61,328 bases of DNA. Source: Bradyrhizobium nivariense (GTDB taxonomy: Bacteria > Pseudomonadota > Alphaproteobacteria > Rhizobiales > Xanthobacteraceae). Location of the stretch: assembly GCF_029846715.1 (NCBI RefSeq), contig NZ_JARVWW010000043.1, positions 1-61,328 of the forward strand, written 5' to 3'. A model generated the notes under the pieces. The model saw only the letters and a list, made by a program, of their open reading frames with translations, did not search any database and was not told where the DNA came from. Numbering within the stretch: the first letter of the stretch is position 1; each line of letters opens with the position of its first letter. Below, piece by piece: positions 16,511-24,792 of the stretch. Position numbers and translations under genes: made by a program.

Positions 16511-17953
16511 ATGAGCCCCGCCTCGCAGATCTACGCGAAGATCACCGGTCCCATCGTCATGGTCGGCTTCGGCTCCATCGGCAAAGGCACGTTGCCGATG
16601 ATCGAGCGGCATCTCGATTACGACAAGTCGCGCATCACCGTGATCGATCCCAAGGACGAGGGCCGCAAGGCACATTGCGAGAAGCACAATGTCAGATTCA
16701 TCCAGCAGGGCGTGACCAAGGACAATTATCGCGACCTGCTGACCCCGCTGCTCACTGAAGGCGGCGGCCAGGGCTTTTGCGTCAATCTCTCGGTCGATAC
16801 CGGCTCCACCGACATCATGGAGCTCTGCAACGAACTTGGCGCTCTTTATATCGACACCGTCAACGAGCCCTGGCTCGGCTTCTATTTCGATTCGTCGAAG
16901 GGCCCGGAAGCGCGCTCCAACTACGCCCTTCGCGAAGCGACGCTGGCCGCCAAGAAGGCGCGCCCCGCGGGCTCGACGACGGCCGTCTCCTGCTGCGGCG
17001 CCAATCCCGGCATGGTTTCCTTCTTCGTCAAGCAGGCGCTGCTCAACGTCGCCGCTGATCTGAAGCTCAATGCCCCCAAGCCGAAGACCAAGGCCGAGTG
17101 GGCGGACTTGATGCGGCAGGCCGGCATCAAGGGCATCCACATCGCCGAACGCGACACCCAGCGCTCCAGGTCGCCGAAAGAGCCCGATGTCTTCGTCAAC
17201 ACCTGGTCGGTGGAAGGTTTCCTGTCGGAAGGCGTGCAGCCGTCCGAACTCGGCTGGGGCACCCATGAAAAATGGATGCCCGAGAATGCGCGGACCCACG
17301 AAGCCGGCTGCGGCGCCGCCATCTATCTGATGCAGCCCGGCGCCAATACGCGCGTGCGCACCTGGTGCCCGACCCGCGGCGCGCAGTATGGCTTCCTCGT
17401 CACCCACAACGAGTCGATCTCGATCTCCGATTACTTCACGGTGCGCGACGGATCGGGCACGGCGATCTATCGGCCGACCTGCCACTATGCCTATCATCCG
17501 GCTGATGATGCCGTGCTGTCGCTGCACGAAATGTTCGGCCGCGCAGCGAAGATGCAGGAAAAGCACCACATCCTCGACGAGAACGAAATCGTCGACGGCA
17601 TCGACGAACTCGGCGTGCTGCTGTTCGGCCATGACAACAATGCCTACTGGTACGGCTCGCAGCTCTCGATCGAAGAGACCCGCAAACTCGCGCCCTATCA
17701 GAACGCCACCGGCCTGCAGGTAACCTCCGCCGTGCTCGGCGGCATGGTGTGGGCGCTGGAAAACCCGAACGAAGGCATCGTCGAAGCCGACGAGATGGAT
17801 TTCGATCGTCTGCTGGAAATCCAGCTGCCGTATCTCGGCCCGGTAAAGGGTTTCTACACCGACTGGACACCTCTGACGGATCGTCCGGGACTGTTTCCGG
17901 AAGACATCGATACGAGCGATCCCTGGCAGTTCCGGAATGTTCTGGTGCGGTGA
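16511..17953 (+). CDS. hss: Homospermidine synthase
   Basis: This NAD-dependent enzyme makes sym-homospermidine from two putrescines. The 480-residue protein has an N-terminal Rossmann motif (VMVGFGSIGKGTLP) of the saccharopine-dehydrogenase type, NLSVDTGSTDIMELCNE, CCGANPGMVSFFVKQAL and the Trp-rich GTHEKWMPENARTHEAG. Length and motifs fit the bacterial family. ATG 16511 follows GGAG; the open frame at 16478 adds an unlikely 11 residues. With the upstream decarboxylase it gives a two-step ornithine to homospermidine route, homospermidine being a major rhizobial polyamine. Confidence 0.93.
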   Translation: MSPASQIYAKITGPIVMVGFGSIGKGTLPMIERHLDYDKSRITVIDPKDEGRKAHCEKHNVRFIQQGVTKDNYRDLLTPLLTEGGGQGFCVNLSVDTGSTDIMELCNELGALYIDTVNEPWLGFYFDSSKGPEARSNYALREATLAAKKARPAGSTTAVSCCGANPGMVSFFVKQALLNVAADLKLNAPKPKTKAEWADLMRQAGIKGIHIAERDTQRSRSPKEPDVFVNTWSVEGFLSEGVQPSELGWGTHEKWMPENARTHEAGCGAAIYLMQPGANTRVRTWCPTRGAQYGFLVTHNESISISDYFTVRDGSGTAIYRPTCHYAYHPADDAVLSLHEMFGRAAKMQEKHHILDENEIVDGIDELGVLLFGHDNNAYWYGSQLSIEETRKLAPYQNATGLQVTSAVLGGMVWALENPNEGIVEADEMDFDRLLEIQLPYLGPVKGFYTDWTPLTDRPGLFPEDIDTSDPWQFRNVLVR

Positions 17954-17997
17954 GGGGCACAGTCATTCCGGGGCGACGCGCCTCATCCCACACACCG

Positions 17998-18155
17998 CCG
18001 TCATGCCCCGCGACCCGGCTACGCCAAGGCTTCGCCGAGGTTGAGGTCCAGGGGCGCCGAAGCTTTAGCGTAGGTGGCAGGCGGGGCATCCAGTACGCCG
18101 CGGCGGTCGTGATTGAACTGAGGCGCTGGTGGATACTGGATCGTCCGCCTTCGCG
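17998..18155. repeat. Dispersed intergenic repeat, family A, copy 2
   Basis: It matches 131-282 in inverted orientation, nearly identical over about 100 bases (CATGCCCCGCGACCCGGCTA through GGCGGGGCATCCAGTACGC). It ends in a small hairpin CGTCCGCCTTCGCGGACG (about 18143-18160). It lies between the convergent hss gene and the 18200-18538 gene. Confidence 0.8.
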
Positions 18156-18199
18156 GACGATGACACCGAGGGTGCGGCCACGAGAGTGGGCCTACCTCA

Positions 18200-18538
18200 C
18201 TATTTCTCTCTAAGCGGCGGCGCGACCTTCTCGGCTGGCGCCGGCGGCAATGCTGGTTTAGCCGCGCCCGCGGCGCCTTGCGTCTGCGGGTCAGGCCGCG
18301 CGGGCTCCGGGGCCGGCGTGGTCGGCCGGTCGCCGCCGGGCTTGGCTTCCGCGGGTGTCTTGCTCTGATCGTCGGACGGCGTGCCCTGGAGCGGCTGCGT
18401 CGCCTGCGCCGTCTGCTGCATCCGACTCTCGGCACGAATCTGTGCCAGCGAGACGACCGACACCACGACCCCCGCTGCGAATAGCGAGCACGCGATCATC
18501 AGGTCGAGCCTCAGTCTGCGCTTGTCATTACCGGTCAT
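18200..18538 (-). CDS. Small single-span, Pro/Ala-rich envelope protein
   Basis: This 112-residue protein has a basic N terminus (MTGNDKRRLRLDL), one membrane helix (about residues 13-35), then a Gln/Pro/Ala-rich tail ending PPLREK. The tail probably extends into the periplasm. The frame is open from ATG 18568, but a perfect sigma-EcfG promoter ends at 18567, so that ATG lies upstream of the expected transcript and ATG 18538 is chosen. No known family. The promoter suggests a general-stress role. Confidence 0.7.
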   Translation of the reverse strand: MTGNDKRRLRLDLMIACSLFAAGVVVSVVSLAQIRAESRMQQTAQATQPLQGTPSDDQSKTPAEAKPGGDRPTTPAPEPARPDPQTQGAAGAAKPALPPAPAEKVAPPLREK

Positions 18539-18566
18539 GTCGATCACCGCATTTACCCACGGGATC

Positions 18567-18591
18567 AACGAATTCGGCGCACCGCGGTTCC
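18567..18591 (-). promoter_or_regulatory. sigma-EcfG promoter (GGAAC-N16-CGTT)
   Basis: Read on the minus strand, GGAAC (18591-18587) and CGTT (18570-18567) are separated by exactly 16 bases, the consensus of the alphaproteobacterial general-stress sigma factor. It directs transcription into the small envelope protein gene; the start codon at 18538 lies 29 bases downstream of the -10. Confidence 0.75.
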
Positions 18592-18640
18592 CGTGGCCAG
18601 CAAGGCGGGAACTCCGCCTTCGCGCCCTAAAACGCCGCGC

Positions 18641-19357
18641 TCAGTCCGTGGTGCTGACTTCCCATGTCGCGTGGCGCACGCCGGGCAGGTGCTGGAGATC
18701 GGTCGCCACCGTGTTCAGCTCGTTAGGGTCGACCGCCGTCGCGACCAGCTTTGCGACGATCTCGATCAAATCGTCCCCGGTTTCGACCACGTCGATATCG
18801 GCCACCGGATATTTCGCGGCTTCTAACTTTTCAACGAGCCGGTCGCGCATGTCGGGCACGGCGTCCGGTGCGACCGCGAGCTTGAAGTAGTAGGTCGCCT
18901 CCGAGGTTTTCTCATTCAGCGGGATGCGGTTGATGGCATTGACCAGTGGGCGCAGCAGCGTATTGCCGGCAATCACGAACACGGTCAGCGCAGCCGCCTG
19001 CGCGATCATGTCGGCGCCCGCGCAGGAGCCGACCGCGGCCGAGGCCCACAGCGTCGCCGCGGTGTTGAGCCCGCGCACGTCCATGCCCTGCTTCATGATA
19101 ACGCCGGCGCCGAGGAAGCCGATGCCCGAAACGACGTAGGAGATCACCCGCACCGCGCCGTCGGCGCCGGTCAGGTGCATGGCAAGGTCGACGAAGGCGG
19201 CGGCGCCGACGGCAACCAGCACATTGGTGCGCAGGCCCGCGGTGCGCTGGCGATACTGCCGCTCGGCGCCGATCAGCGTGCCCAGCACGAAGGCCGTGAA
19301 CAGGCTGACCAGCGTGTCCGCGAAGTCAGCAAGCTGGAAGGTCGTCAGAAACCGCAT
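18641..19357 (-). CDS. MgtC/SapB-family membrane protein
   Basis: This 238-residue protein has four or five membrane segments in the first 140 residues. The family signature LGTLIGAERQYRQRTAGLRTN is at about residues 25-45, and GIGFLGAGVIMK follows. A soluble ACT-like C-terminal domain (about residues 155-238) is present, as in MgtC proper. MgtC proteins affect adaptation to low Mg2+ and ATP/phosphate balance. It stands alone on the minus strand, upstream of the EcfG-driven gene but separated from it by its promoter. Confidence 0.88.
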   Translation of the reverse strand: MRFLTTFQLADFADTLVSLFTAFVLGTLIGAERQYRQRTAGLRTNVLVAVGAAAFVDLAMHLTGADGAVRVISYVVSGIGFLGAGVIMKQGMDVRGLNTAATLWASAAVGSCAGADMIAQAAALTVFVIAGNTLLRPLVNAINRIPLNEKTSEATYYFKLAVAPDAVPDMRDRLVEKLEAAKYPVADIDVVETGDDLIEIVAKLVATAVDPNELNTVATDLQHLPGVRHATWEVSTTD

Positions 19358-19387
19358 GGCCCCATCTACGGTCAGAACGATGACAGA

Positions 19388-20410
19388 TTAAAGCTCGAGC
19401 AGGCCGCCGTCCCCATTTTCGTCGGCGAACGCCAGCAGCGTGCCCTTGGCGTTCCAGGCGAGCGCGGCCACCGGCGGCGTGCCGTTGCGGCGGATCAGGA
19501 TCTCGGCGCCATCTTCCAGACGCACCATCAGCACGGTACCGTCGCTGTAGCCGGCGGCGAAGATGTCGTTCTTGGGATGGCAGGCGACCACCGACACTCG
19601 CGCCTGCAGCGGCGCAAGCATCGCGGGCTCCTTGCCCATCGGGCCGTCCTTGCTCGCGAACGGCCACAGGATCACGGTGTCGGCGCCCGAGGTCGCCAGC
19701 GCCTTGCCGCCCGCGCTCCAGGACATCGAGCGGACGCGGGCGGGATAACCGGTCATGCGCATGTGCCGGCTATCAGCGAGCCGCCAGCCGTGCAGCGCCG
19801 CCTCGTGCATGGTCGTGACCAGGAACTTGTTGTCGGGGCTAAAGGTGACGCCGAGATGCGAGCCGGCCCAGGGCAGGAACTCGGCCGATCCCGCCATGTT
19901 GGGAAACCACAGCGTGGCGCCGTTGTAATGGGCGATCGCGAGCCGCAAGCCCTTCGGCGCAAACGCAAGCCCGCCGACGGTCGAGGGCACCTCGATCGAC
20001 TTCTCCTCGGTCTTGCCGCTCTTGACGAAGGCGAACTTCCCGGCCGACCAGGCGTAGGCGCCGTCCGGATGCAGCGCCACCGCGTCGATCCAGCGCCGCT
20101 TCGGGTCGGTCGCAAGCAGCGTCACCTCCCCCTTGGCATCGAGCGACACGACCTTGCCGTCGTCGCCGCCCATGACGAGACGCCTGCCGTCGGAGGCGGT
20201 CGAGAGAATGCCGCCGCTGTGCACGGGGACCGTGCTGATCTCGCCCTGACCATCCACGAACGCGACGTTCTCCTCGCCGCCGACGAAGGCGGCGCGGTCG
20301 CCAAGGAAATGCACGGAAGTCACGCCCATCCCGAGCGCGAGCAGTTTGACGCGCTCGGTGACGGAGACGATCGAGGCGGAATCGGGGGCCGGCGTAAACT
20401 CTTTCATCAC
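19388..20410 (-). CDS. Cytosolic WD40 beta-propeller protein coupled to CobW
   Basis: This 340-residue protein is built of about seven WD40-like repeats (for example LRLAIAHYNGATLWFPN, KFLVTTMHEAALHGW, KALATSGADTVILWPF, DIFAAGYSDGTVLMVRLEDG). There is no signal peptide, so it should stay in the cytosol. Its start overlaps the CobW GTPase stop by four bases (ATGA), which implies coupled translation and a shared job. A periplasmic beta-propeller (AztD) is a zinc chaperone in some Aztec-type operons, but that one is exported; this protein would be a cytosolic counterpart. No obvious His/Cys cluster is present. Confidence 0.8.
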   Translation of the reverse strand: MMKEFTPAPDSASIVSVTERVKLLALGMGVTSVHFLGDRAAFVGGEENVAFVDGQGEISTVPVHSGGILSTASDGRRLVMGGDDGKVVSLDAKGEVTLLATDPKRRWIDAVALHPDGAYAWSAGKFAFVKSGKTEEKSIEVPSTVGGLAFAPKGLRLAIAHYNGATLWFPNMAGSAEFLPWAGSHLGVTFSPDNKFLVTTMHEAALHGWRLADSRHMRMTGYPARVRSMSWSAGGKALATSGADTVILWPFASKDGPMGKEPAMLAPLQARVSVVACHPKNDIFAAGYSDGTVLMVRLEDGAEILIRRNGTPPVAALAWNAKGTLLAFADENGDGGLLEL

Positions 20411-21447
20411 GAGACGATGCAGCTCTCAAAACCCTGGCGAATGAGATCTTCCGGCAGCTCGCGGCCGATGAAGACGAGGCGGCTCTCGCGCGGCTCGTCA
20501 TCCTTCCACTTCCGCTGGTGGTTGCCTTCCAGCATCATGTGGACGCCCTGGAAGACGTAGCGGTCATCGTCGTCGTGGAAGGCGAGGATGCCCTTGGAGC
20601 GCAGGATCTTGCCGCCCTCCACCTGCACCAGGTTCTGAAGCCAGGGCATGAACACGTTCGGATCGAGCGGCTTGTCGGTCTTGAGCGACAGCGACTGCAT
20701 GTCCTCGTCGTGATAGTGCTTCAGGCCATGGCCGTGATCATGGTGATGATGGTCGTGGCCGTGATGATCATGGTCGTGGTCATGATCATCGGCATTCAGA
20801 AAGTCCGGCTCGATGTCGAGGATGCGGTCGAGGTCGAAGGCGCCGCGGTCGAGTACGTCGGCCAAAGCCACCGAGCAGCGCTCGGTGCGGTGCAGCTTCG
20901 CATAGGGGTTGATGGCGCGGATGCGGGCCTCGACCTCGGCAAGCTCTCCCTTGGTGACGAGATCGGTCTTGTTCAGCACGATGACGTCGGCGAATGCGAT
21001 CTGGTTCTTGGCCTCGGGCGCGTCCTTGAGACGGTCGGACAGCCATTTGGCATCCGCAACCGTCACGACCGCATCGAGGCGCGCGTTCTTTTGCACGTCC
21101 TCGTCGACGAAGAAGGTCTGGGCGACCGGTGCCGGATCGGCAAGACCGGTGGTCTCGACGATGATGGCGTCGAACTTGCCCTTGCGCTTCATCAGGCCGT
21201 CCATGATGCGCACGAGGTCGCCGCGCACGGTGCAGCAGATGCAACCGTTGTTCATCTCGAACACTTCCTCATCGGCGCCGATGATGAGGTCGTTGTCGAT
21301 GCCGATCTCGCCGAATTCGTTGACGATGACCGCGTATTTCTTGCCGTGATTTTCCGACAGGATGCGATTCAAAAGCGTGGTCTTGCCGGCGCCGAGATAG
21401 CCGGTCAGGACGGTCACGGGAATTTTCTGGGCGGTCGCTTCAGACAT
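20407..21447 (-). CDS. CobW/COG0523 zinc-metallochaperone GTPase
   Basis: This 346-residue protein is a G3E GTPase. The P-loop TGYLGAGKTTLLN is at residues 14-26, the metal site CICC (GCICCTVRGDL) at about residue 70, and the switch/guanine motifs ETTGLADPAPV and LNKTD follow. A His/Asp stretch (about residues 220-245) separates it from the CobW C-terminal domain. COG0523 proteins deliver Zn2+ to client enzymes under zinc limitation. It sits 54 bases downstream of znuA in the Zur-headed block and overlaps the WD40 gene. Confidence 0.92.
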   Translation of the reverse strand: MSEATAQKIPVTVLTGYLGAGKTTLLNRILSENHGKKYAVIVNEFGEIGIDNDLIIGADEEVFEMNNGCICCTVRGDLVRIMDGLMKRKGKFDAIIVETTGLADPAPVAQTFFVDEDVQKNARLDAVVTVADAKWLSDRLKDAPEAKNQIAFADVIVLNKTDLVTKGELAEVEARIRAINPYAKLHRTERCSVALADVLDRGAFDLDRILDIEPDFLNADDHDHDHDHHGHDHHHHDHGHGLKHYHDEDMQSLSLKTDKPLDPNVFMPWLQNLVQVEGGKILRSKGILAFHDDDDRYVFQGVHMMLEGNHQRKWKDDEPRESRLVFIGRELPEDLIRQGFESCIVS

Positions 21448-21501
21448 AACAACTCCGGACTTCGGGCTTTTCGCGCGACGCGAGGCGGGGTGGCCCCTGC
21501 C

Positions 21502-22374
21502 CTAGTGGTCAAGCGCGCTGGTCAGGGCCTTTATATTGTGCCTGACCATATCAATGTAAGTGGGTGCAGGGCCCTTTTCGCCGGTCAAACCGTCCGAAAT
21601 CAGGGTCCCGCCGACTTTTGAACCGGTCTCCGCCGCGATCCGCCGGATCAGCCGGTCGTCGCTGATATTTTCCAGGAACACGGCCGGGATTTTTTGGGCC
21701 TTGATCTGGCCGATGATGGTCGCGATGTCCCGCGCGCTGGGCTCGGTTTCCGTGGAGACGCCGAGGGGCGCGATGAACTGGACGCCGTATTCGGCGGCGA
21801 AATAGCCGAAGGCGTCATGGGTCGAAATCACCTTGCGCCGGCCCAGTGGGATTTTGGCCACGGCCTCGCGGACCTCACGGTCGAGCGTTTCGAGCTTCTC
21901 CAGATAGGCCTTTGCCCGGGCGCGGAAGAACTCCGCGTCATCGGGGTCGGCCGCGGCCAGCGCATCGGCGATGCCGGTGACGTAGATTTTGGCATTGGGG
22001 ACGGACTGCCAGCCATGCGGGTCGGCGGCCGAGCCGAGCTTGAGCGGCGCGATGCCGGCGCTCGCAGTCACCACCTGCGCCTTGGCTCCGGAGGATTGCA
22101 CGAGGCGCGGCAGCCAGCCCTCGAGGCCGAGCCCGTTGACGATGACCAGTTTCGCGTCCGCGATCCGCTTCGCATCGCTTGGCGCCGGCGTGTAGACGTG
22201 GACGTCGCTGTCGGCGCCGACCAGCGTCGTCAGATTGATCCGGTCGCCGCCGATATTGCGGACGAAATCGCCGAGGATCGAGAAGCTCGCGACGACGTTG
22301 AGCCGCTCCGCGGCGTGCAGCGGCGAGGTGATCAGCAGCAAGGCAAAGAGCAGACGGAAGCGCATCGTTGTCAC
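21502..22374 (-). CDS. znuA: Zinc ABC transporter substrate-binding protein
   Basis: This 290-residue periplasmic protein has a signal peptide ending LHAAE. It is a cluster A-I (ZnuA/PsaA) binding protein, with DVHVYTPAPSD, ADPHGWQ, STHDAFGYFAAEYG and GVSTETEPS. The His-rich loop of classical ZnuA is missing, as in AztC or Mn-binding members; the operon's Zur-type box favours zinc. Its start overlaps the permease stop by four bases. Metal choice would need direct binding data. Confidence 0.88.
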   Translation of the reverse strand: MTTMRFRLLFALLLITSPLHAAERLNVVASFSILGDFVRNIGGDRINLTTLVGADSDVHVYTPAPSDAKRIADAKLVIVNGLGLEGWLPRLVQSSGAKAQVVTASAGIAPLKLGSAADPHGWQSVPNAKIYVTGIADALAAADPDDAEFFRARAKAYLEKLETLDREVREAVAKIPLGRRKVISTHDAFGYFAAEYGVQFIAPLGVSTETEPSARDIATIIGQIKAQKIPAVFLENISDDRLIRRIAAETGSKVGGTLISDGLTGEKGPAPTYIDMVRHNIKALTSALDH

Positions 22375-23240
22375 GCTTCCAGATGCCGGCCGGGAAACAT
22401 TTGCCTGACAACACCGCCGACGCGGCCGAACAGGACGGAGACGATGTAGAGCGCGCTCGCCACCAGAATGATCGCAGGACCCGACGGCACGCGGGTCTGG
22501 AACGACAGCACGAGACCGGCATAGCCGGAGACGGCGGCAACGACGACCGCGATGCAGATCATGACGGTGAGATCGCGCGACCAGAACCGCGCGATGCCGG
22601 CCGGCAGGATCATCAGGCCGACCGCCAGCAGAGTACCGAGCGCCTGAAAGCCGTTGACGAGGTTGATGACGACGAGCGCGAGGAAAGCGAGATGCGCGGG
22701 TCCCCCGGCGCGGCTCACGGTGCGAAGGAATAGGGGATCTACACTTTCGATCACCAGCGGCCGGTAGATCACGGCGAGCACGAGCAGCGTCACCGTGGCG
22801 TTGAAAGCCACCACCAGCAGCGTCTGGTCGTCCATCGCGAGGATATTGCCGAACAGCACGTGCAGCAGGTCAATATTGGTGCCCTTGATCGAGACGATGG
22901 TCACGCCCAGCGCCAGCGATGCCAGATAGAAGGTCGCGAGCGAGGCATCCTCCTTCAGCCCGGTCGAGCGCGCGACGAGGCCAGAGAGGATCGCGACCGC
23001 AAAGCCCGCGAACAAGCCTCCGGCCGTCATCGCGAACAAATTAAGGCCGGAGAGCAGAAAGCCGACAGCGGCGCCGGGAAGGATCGCATGCGCCATGGCG
23101 TCGCCGACCAGGCTCATCCGCCGCAGCATCAGGAACACGCCGATCGGCGCGCCCGCGAGCGACAGCGCGATCACGGCGGCGAGCGCGCGTCGCATGAACT
23201 CGAATTCGGTGAACGGGCCGATCAGCGCGTCATAGATCAT
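22371..23240 (-). CDS. znuB: Zinc ABC transporter permease
   Basis: This 289-residue ABC-3 family permease has eight or so membrane helices. GAPIGVFLMLRRMSLVGDAMAHAILPGAAVGFLLSG is the family's coupling region, and LLAVGLMILPAGIARFW is the later signature. It sits six bases after znuC and overlaps znuA by four bases, so the three are one unit. Confidence 0.92.
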   Translation of the reverse strand: MIYDALIGPFTEFEFMRRALAAVIALSLAGAPIGVFLMLRRMSLVGDAMAHAILPGAAVGFLLSGLNLFAMTAGGLFAGFAVAILSGLVARSTGLKEDASLATFYLASLALGVTIVSIKGTNIDLLHVLFGNILAMDDQTLLVVAFNATVTLLVLAVIYRPLVIESVDPLFLRTVSRAGGPAHLAFLALVVINLVNGFQALGTLLAVGLMILPAGIARFWSRDLTVMICIAVVVAAVSGYAGLVLSFQTRVPSGPAIILVASALYIVSVLFGRVGGVVRQMFPGRHLEA

Positions 23241-23246
23241 CGGATA

Positions 23247-24002
23247 TCAAGCCGCCCGCGAGCGGGCATCATCGGCCGCGCAGGCGGCCGCGCTGTCGTC
23301 GAAGGCCTCGCACATCCGCATCGCGACCATCAGATTTTCCGGCGTCAGCACCTCCGCCGTCGGCCCCCACGCCACGGGGCCGCGCGCCAGCACCAGTGTC
23401 TCGCTGAAATGGTTACGCACCATCTCCATGTCGTGCAGCGCGGCGAGCACGGTGCGGCCTTCGCCGTGCCAGTGCTTGACCAGCGCCAGCAGATCGATCG
23501 TGGTCTTGCTGTCGATGGCGTTGAAGGGCTCGTCGAGCACGATCAGGCTCGCATCCTGGAGCAGTACGCGCGCGAACAACACGCGCTGCATCTGGCCGCC
23601 CGAGAGTGTGCCGATCGGGCGATTCTCGAAACCGTTGAGGCCAACGGAAGCGATCGCGCGGAGGATCTTTTCGCGCGCCGCCTTGCCGATGCCGCCGAAC
23701 AGGCCGGTCCCACGCCACAGCCCGGTGGCGACGAAGTCTAGCACCGAGATCGGGAAGCTGCGGTCGATCTCCGCACTCTGCGGCAGATAGGCGATATCGC
23801 GGGAGTCGAGCCCGCCGAGATGGATGCTGCCGTCGAGCGGCCTGAGGATGCCGACGATACCGCGCAGCAGCGTCGACTTGCCGGCACCGTTCGGGCCGAT
23901 CACGGCCAGCAGCGCGCCCGGCGCGACCTCACCATTGAGGTGGTGCACGGCCGGATGCCGGTCATAGCCGAGCGTGACATTGTGGAAATGCAGTTCCGCC
24001 AT
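23247..24002 (-). CDS. znuC: Zinc ABC transporter ATP-binding protein
   Basis: This 251-residue ATPase has Walker A GPNGAGKST, the Q-loop in YLPQSAEIDRSFPI, signature LSGGQMQRV, Walker B LIVLDEPF and the H-loop in AALHDMEMV. It powers the ZnuB permease. The frame is open to 24035, but ATG 24002 begins the conserved MAELHFHNVTLGYD. It follows the His-rich gene by only two bases. Confidence 0.93.
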   Translation of the reverse strand: MAELHFHNVTLGYDRHPAVHHLNGEVAPGALLAVIGPNGAGKSTLLRGIVGILRPLDGSIHLGGLDSRDIAYLPQSAEIDRSFPISVLDFVATGLWRGTGLFGGIGKAAREKILRAIASVGLNGFENRPIGTLSGGQMQRVLFARVLLQDASLIVLDEPFNAIDSKTTIDLLALVKHWHGEGRTVLAALHDMEMVRNHFSETLVLARGPVAWGPTAEVLTPENLMVAMRMCEAFDDSAAACAADDARSRAA

Positions 24003-24004
24003 GA

Positions 24005-24247
24005 TCACCTCATCGCCAGCCACACGATGCCCCACAGCACCGCGCAGACGGCAGCCGCGGCCGCGAGGCGGCTGGCCATGGTCATGCGCAGGATCGACCA
24101 GTGCGGCGCCTGGGCCGGATGTGGCACTGCTGCGTCATGGACGTGGGCGTGCGTATGGTCGTGCCCATGGGAATGGGCATGGTCATGGTCATGGTCATGG
24201 TCATGGGAGTGGTCGTGATCATGGGTGTGGAACGCGGCGGGAACCAT
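24005..24247 (-). CDS. Small His-rich, C-terminally anchored membrane protein, first gene of the zinc unit
   Basis: This 80-residue protein has over a dozen His-Asp/His-Ala/His-Ser pairs in the first 45 residues. A short linker follows, then one membrane helix (about residues 57-77) and a final R. The His tract should bind zinc weakly with high capacity. I know no named family for this layout. It is two bases before znuC and begins ten bases downstream of the Zur-type box, so it is made with the importer. It could capture metal next to the transporter or buffer it; ZnuA here lacks the His loop, so the His tract may substitute for it. Confidence 0.75.
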   Translation of the reverse strand: MVPAAFHTHDHDHSHDHDHDHDHAHSHGHDHTHAHVHDAAVPHPAQAPHWSILRMTMASRLAAAAAVCAVLWGIVWLAMR

Positions 24248-24256
24248 GCCGAAAAC

Positions 24257-24269
24257 GTTATATTATAAC
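24257..24269 (-). promoter_or_regulatory. Zur-type operator at the head of the zinc unit
   Basis: GTTATATTATAAC is a perfect 13-base palindrome, matching the A+T-rich core of alphaproteobacterial Zur boxes. On the minus strand it includes TATAAT, which can serve as the -10, so bound Zur would block RNA polymerase. Transcription from that -10 would give an almost leaderless mRNA for the His-rich gene at 24247. The box stands out in otherwise GC-rich DNA. Confidence 0.8.
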
Positions 24270-24291
24270 ATTCCTCCTGTCCACGCCGGGT

Positions 24292-24792
24292 TCAGGGTTT
24301 GCCGATCACCATCGCGATGGCGGCGGCAACGAACGGGAATGGCACCGAGACCGCACAGCGGAACCAGACGAAACGAGCCGGCATGAACGGGATTTCCCAC
24401 AAGATCACCCGCTGGAAGGCAAACAGCGCCCAGGCGACGACGTAGGCAACCACCTGGGGCACACCGCCACCCGATTTCAGCGCCACCGTACCGATGGAGA
24501 AGCCGATCACGGGACCACCGGGCGTGGCGGCACCGGCAACCACGGCGGTCGCCACCCCAAGCCAACCGCTGTCCGGGCCGAGCCAGCCGCTGATCACCTC
24601 CTGCGGGATGATGGCGGCGATGTAGCCGGAGCCGATCACCCCTAACGCAATCCGCGGCACGATGTTGATGAAGTCCATCGAGCCTTCGCGCAGCGAGGCC
24701 TTGAACACCAAAGGTCCGCGGCGAAAGGCGATCAAGCCAACGCCGAAGACCGAGCCCCACAACAGGATGTCGATCAGAAGCGCGGCGCTCAA
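24292..24792 (-). CDS. Half-size permease (PF03773-like), second subunit
   Basis: This 166-residue membrane protein carries AALLIDILLWGSVFGVGLIAF, then PRIALGVIGSGYIAAIIPQEVISGWLG and ATPGGPVIGFSIGTVALKSGG. The motifs are those of one half of the ArsP/DUF318 permease fold (residues GGP in the middle helix). No ATG lies near the start; a TTG at 24790-24792 overlaps the previous TGA (TTGA). The frame continues further upstream, but those residues are a frame shadow of the first permease gene. The substrate is unknown, and the Cys residues that define MAs(III) transporters are absent. Confidence 0.7.
   Translation of the reverse strand: MSAALLIDILLWGSVFGVGLIAFRRGPLVFKASLREGSMDFINIVPRIALGVIGSGYIAAIIPQEVISGWLGPDSGWLGVATAVVAGAATPGGPVIGFSIGTVALKSGGGVPQVVAYVVAWALFAFQRVILWEIPFMPARFVWFRCAVSVPFPFVAAAIAMVIGKP

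Noticed and set aside
19175..20560. 461-residue plus-strand ORF over the WD40 gene
   Set aside because: Low-complexity shadow; the WD40 and MgtC reading frames have recognisable domains.
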